Source: Halomonas sp. (GTDB lineage: Bacteria; Pseudomonadota; Gammaproteobacteria; Pseudomonadales; Halomonadaceae). Taken from it: a DNA stretch of 64,000 bases. The translations under genes and the position numbers were made by a program. Positions 63,551 through 64,000 of the stretch are shown here, one piece after another (the first letter of the stretch is position 1; each line of letters begins with the position of its first letter). The DNA lies in assembly GCF_017983445.1 (NCBI RefSeq), contig NZ_JAGOBJ010000008.1:186001-250000 (forward strand). Direction: 5' to 3'. The notes beneath the pieces were generated by a model. That model worked only from the letters and a program-made list of their open reading frames with translations, was not told where the DNA came from and ran no database searches.

Positions 63551-63728
63551 TCGGCTTAAAGATTTGGATTAAAATAGATCCTGAAGCTTTATAAACGCTG
63601 AAGTTTGCCCTTAAGCGCTGGATGCATAAACGAGCAAACATTCAAAAAGCTCAGCGATGGCCCGAGTAAGCTGCCTGTTTTAAAGGGGGATTAGATAGGT
63701 AAAATAGCCAAGCCTTGAGGAGATAATA

Positions 63729-64000
63729 ATGCCTACCCAGCCCCCCGCTATTGCTGAGCACGTTGCCAGTACCGTTAAACGACTGCGTAAAGAGCGTGAC
63801 TGGAGCCTGGATCGTGCTGCCGGTGAAACCGGAGTAAGTAAAGCGATGCTCGGACAAATCGAGCGCGGTGAATCCAGCCCGACCGTTTCAACGCTCTGGA
63901 AAATAGCCAGTGGCTTTCGGGTGTCTTTTTCGACCCTGTTCGATAGCCAAAAACCGGTGCAGGGCGAACTGCGCCGGGATAGCGGGGAGTCAGTATGGGG
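63729..64000 (+). CDS. XRE-family regulator, 3' end beyond the window
   Basis: Ninety codons are visible and the frame remains open to the last base. The XRE helix-turn-helix (VKRLRKERDWSLDRAAGETG...SKAMLGQIERGESSPTVSTLWKIASG) fills the first 75 residues. Such regulators next to transporters often carry a C-terminal cupin domain, which would lie outside the window. GAGGAG lies six to seven bases upstream of ATG 63729. It is divergent from benE, with two matching palindromes between them. Confidence 0.85.
   Translation, partial: MPTQPPAIAEHVASTVKRLRKERDWSLDRAAGETGVSKAMLGQIERGESSPTVSTLWKIASGFRVSFSTLFDSQKPVQGELRRDSGESVW

Overview
The window looks like a chromosomal segment of a Gram-negative gammaproteobacterium, most probably a Halomonas-like marine or halophilic species. 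This is judged from the overall protein character (Tat-exported formate dehydrogenase, general porin, AmpG, ProS, FKBP, lipoproteins), moderate GC with AT-rich promoters, and gene families common in Halomonadaceae. The genus is inference; no rRNA gene is present. There is no phage, integrase, intact insertion sequence or CRISPR array.

Layout. 1-12 kb: a META-domain lipoprotein, an SDR dehydrogenase flanked by imperfect direct repeats that come from the 3' end of a PAP2 phosphatase gene, two composite c-di-GMP proteins (GGDEF+EAL), a 2OG-Fe dioxygenase behind a possible SD-masking leader, an IalB-like protein and an arsR-arsC-arsB operon. Decayed copies of an arsB segment (6488-6632) and of a TauE/SafE permease (12123-12275) lie nearby, so this end of the window shows local duplication and decay. 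12-17 kb: a small membrane protein, a predicted beta-propeller, an M48 lipoprotein protease, and a ParD-like/methionine aminopeptidase pair with a tandem-repeat operator. 16.5-23.4 kb: tryptophan-to-anthranilate catabolism (M20 peptidase, kynA, kynU and a formamidase) with a LysR regulator and a YfcC-type carrier. 23.8-30 kb: a subtilase with a separate I9-like partner, an MgtC-family protein, a YdgA-like protein, and azoreductase/LysR.

30-39.9 kb is a compact selenoprotein module on the minus strand. fdoG contains an in-frame TGA (Sec) codon and a SECIS-like hairpin. It is followed by fdoH, fdoI, fdhE, selA, selB and finally tRNA-Sec, almost all translationally coupled. Formate released by the kynurenine formamidase at 16.5 kb is one possible substrate source.

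42-51.4 kb, minus strand, is the most intriguing accessory locus. An ABC importer (fused double permease, ATPase, binding protein) is followed by an inositol-monophosphatase-like enzyme, a CX5R phosphatase, a LacI regulator, a secreted MINPP-type histidine phytase and a porin. Together they suggest a pathway for capture and stepwise dephosphorylation of an organophosphate, possibly inositol phosphates. Palindromes sharing a GCAC-N4-GTGC core precede both main transcription units.

51.6-64 kb is mostly housekeeping: an ABC1/UbiB-family kinase, a GNAT, a SEC-C protein, AmpG, an FKBP isomerase, a third GGDEF/EAL protein, ProS, a small lipoprotein, and BenE with a divergent XRE regulator cut by the window end. 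Two near-identical palindromic operators lie between the last two.
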